NCBI GenBank assembly: GCA_964403335.1
Contig: CAYOFI010000001.1
Location: 123,991 to 187,990 of the forward strand
Source: CAZYAK01 sp964403335
Lineage (GTDB): Bacteria; Patescibacteriota; Gracilibacteria; Peribacterales; Peribacteraceae
Length of the DNA: 64,000 nt
Direction: 5' to 3'
Shown: positions 63,434 to 64,000 of the stretch, piece by piece
Layout of the letters: the number at the start of each line of letters is the position of its first letter
Numbering within the stretch: the stretch's first letter is position 1
Notes under the pieces: generated by a model
The model's input: the letters and a program-made list of their open reading frames with translations, nothing else
Database searches by the model: none
What the model was told of the DNA's origin: nothing
Position numbers and translations under genes: made by a program

Positions 63434-63463
63434 CGTGGGGGCACGGCATGCCGTGCCCCCACG
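63434..63463. repeat. Perfect 30-nt palindrome between tuf and rpsJ
   Basis: CGTGGGGGCACGGCA followed by its exact complement, ten bases after the tuf stop on the minus strand. Similar in style to the palindrome at 57203-57240. May be a repeat, a hairpin processing site or a weak terminator. Confidence 0.85.
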
Positions 63464-63473
63464 GAGGATGGGG

Positions 63474-64000
63474 TTATTTCACGATTTTGGTGACCACACC
63501 GGCTCCGACCGTGCGACCGCCTTCGCGGATGGCAAAGCGGGTACCGAGTTCCAAAGCGACCGGCACGCCGAGGGTGACATCGAACTTGATGTTGTCGCCC
63601 GGCATGACCATTTCCACGTTGGCGGGGAGTTCCACGGAACCCGTCACGTCTGTCGTGCGGATGTAGAACTGGGGCTTGTATCCCTTGAAGAACGGCGTGT
63701 GGCGGCCACCTTCCTCCTTGGAGAGGATGTACACCTCGGCCTCGAACTGCGTGTGCGGGGTGATGGAACCGGGCTTGGCCAAGACCTGGCCGCGCTCGAT
63801 GTCCTCGCGCTCAATACCGCGGAGGAGGATTCCGACGTTGTCGCCGGCCTGACCCTGATCCAAGAGTTTGTGGAACATTTCCACTCCGGTGCAGACGGTC
63901 TTCTTGGTGTCGCGTATACCGATGATCTCGATTTCCTCGTTGATCTTGATGACACCCTGTTCGATACGGCCCGTAGCGCCGGTGCCGCGTCCCTTGATTG
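63474..64000 (-). CDS. tuf: Elongation factor Tu (3' part)
   Basis: Delivers aminoacyl-tRNA to the ribosome. The visible C-terminal part starts in domain 2 with IKGRGTGATGRIEQG, then CTGVEMFHKLLDQGQAGDNVGILLRGI, and domain 3 with ERGQVLAKPGSITPHTQFEAEVYILSKEEGGRHTPFF, FYIRTTDVTG, VMPGDNIKFDV, and the end FAIREGGRTVGAGVVTKIVK. The 5' part lies beyond position 64000. The G-T-G-A-T-G-R variant replaces the usual G-T-V-V-T-G-R. Confidence 0.97.
   Translation of the reverse strand, partial: IKGRGTGATGRIEQGVIKINEEIEIIGIRDTKKTVCTGVEMFHKLLDQGQAGDNVGILLRGIEREDIERGQVLAKPGSITPHTQFEAEVYILSKEEGGRHTPFFKGYKPQFYIRTTDVTGSVELPANVEMVMPGDNIKFDVTLGVPVALELGTRFAIREGGRTVGAGVVTKIVK

Noticed and set aside
1..64000. 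Recoded UGA (as in Gracilibacteria or SR1)
   Set aside because: Many well-defined genes end at TGA (for example ribE, ribH, folP) and no family protein here needs TGA read as Gly.

Overview
This window is about 57-58% GC, dense and single-copy in style, and uses the standard code (UGA is an ordinary stop). The gene set suggests a Candidate Phyla Radiation / Patescibacteria genome of the Peregrinibacteria-Peribacteria kind. This is inference from small and lineage-specific proteins, paired VirB2-like multi-helix membrane proteins, a Lys/Ala-extended S10 and a short L32-like protein, and it is not proven. It encodes more biosynthesis than most CPR genomes: riboflavin (ribE, ribH, ribBA), purine (purM, purE), pyrimidine (pyrE) and folate (folP). 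A 10-N scaffold gap inside rnc shows that it is a draft or metagenome assembly.

Layout. 1-3523: 5'-complete, 3'-truncated isoleucyl-tRNA synthetase carrying two inserted histidine-phosphatase domains. 3.7-9.6 kb: M20 peptidase, two unknown genes, and a RelA/SpoT homologue fused to an EamA-type transporter. 9.6-13.5 kb: Nudix hydrolase, UvrA, a small protein. 13.6-17.5 kb: riboflavin cluster with an SLH-domain surface protein inside it. 17.6-26.4 kb: a Lys-rich peptide, a second M20 peptidase, LD-carboxypeptidase, a carbonic-anhydrase-like exported protein, SulP transporter, tRNA-Arg, AlkD, and a secreted propeller protein that looks imported. 26.5-38.7 kb: heterodimeric ABC exporter, exported and membrane proteins, an M23 / class V aminotransferase / DsbA-like operon, tRNA-Gln, PNPOx-like protein, PH-domain membrane protein, SRPBCC, DUF1761, dienelactone hydrolase. 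38.8-48.5 kb: ACT protein, zinc ribbon, purM, ftsE, rlmE, rsmG, pyrE, pheS, UDG, purE. 48.6-54.3 kb: two tRNAs with an AT-rich islet at tRNA-Ala, DksA/TraR protein, gmk, a candidate structured RNA, asparaginase, phosphohexomutase. 54.4-64 kb: a Shine-Dalgarno-led cassette gene, glycogen phosphorylase, folP, two VirB2-like membrane proteins, Bax inhibitor-1 protein, L32-like protein, nusB, rnc, rpsJ, and the 3' part of tuf.

Expression style. Most isolated genes have a TANNNT box (usually TACACT or TATACT) ending 6-9 nt, most often exactly 6 nt, before the ATG, with no Shine-Dalgarno sequence. Many messages are therefore expected to be leaderless. I used this to choose starts. Two genes (25543-26346 and 54473-55234) instead have Shine-Dalgarno sequences and a hairpin on each side and look like acquired cassettes. 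Intergenic spaces are filled with inverted repeats built from short drifting words, some of which supply stop codons or extend into coding sequence.

Most notable: the doubly interrupted IleS, the RSH-EamA fusion with a probably dead synthetase site, the leaderless signature, the AT-rich islet between tRNA-Ala and a degenerate copy of it, the promoter-structured RNA-terminator unit near 51 kb, and the repeat families with a conserved centre.
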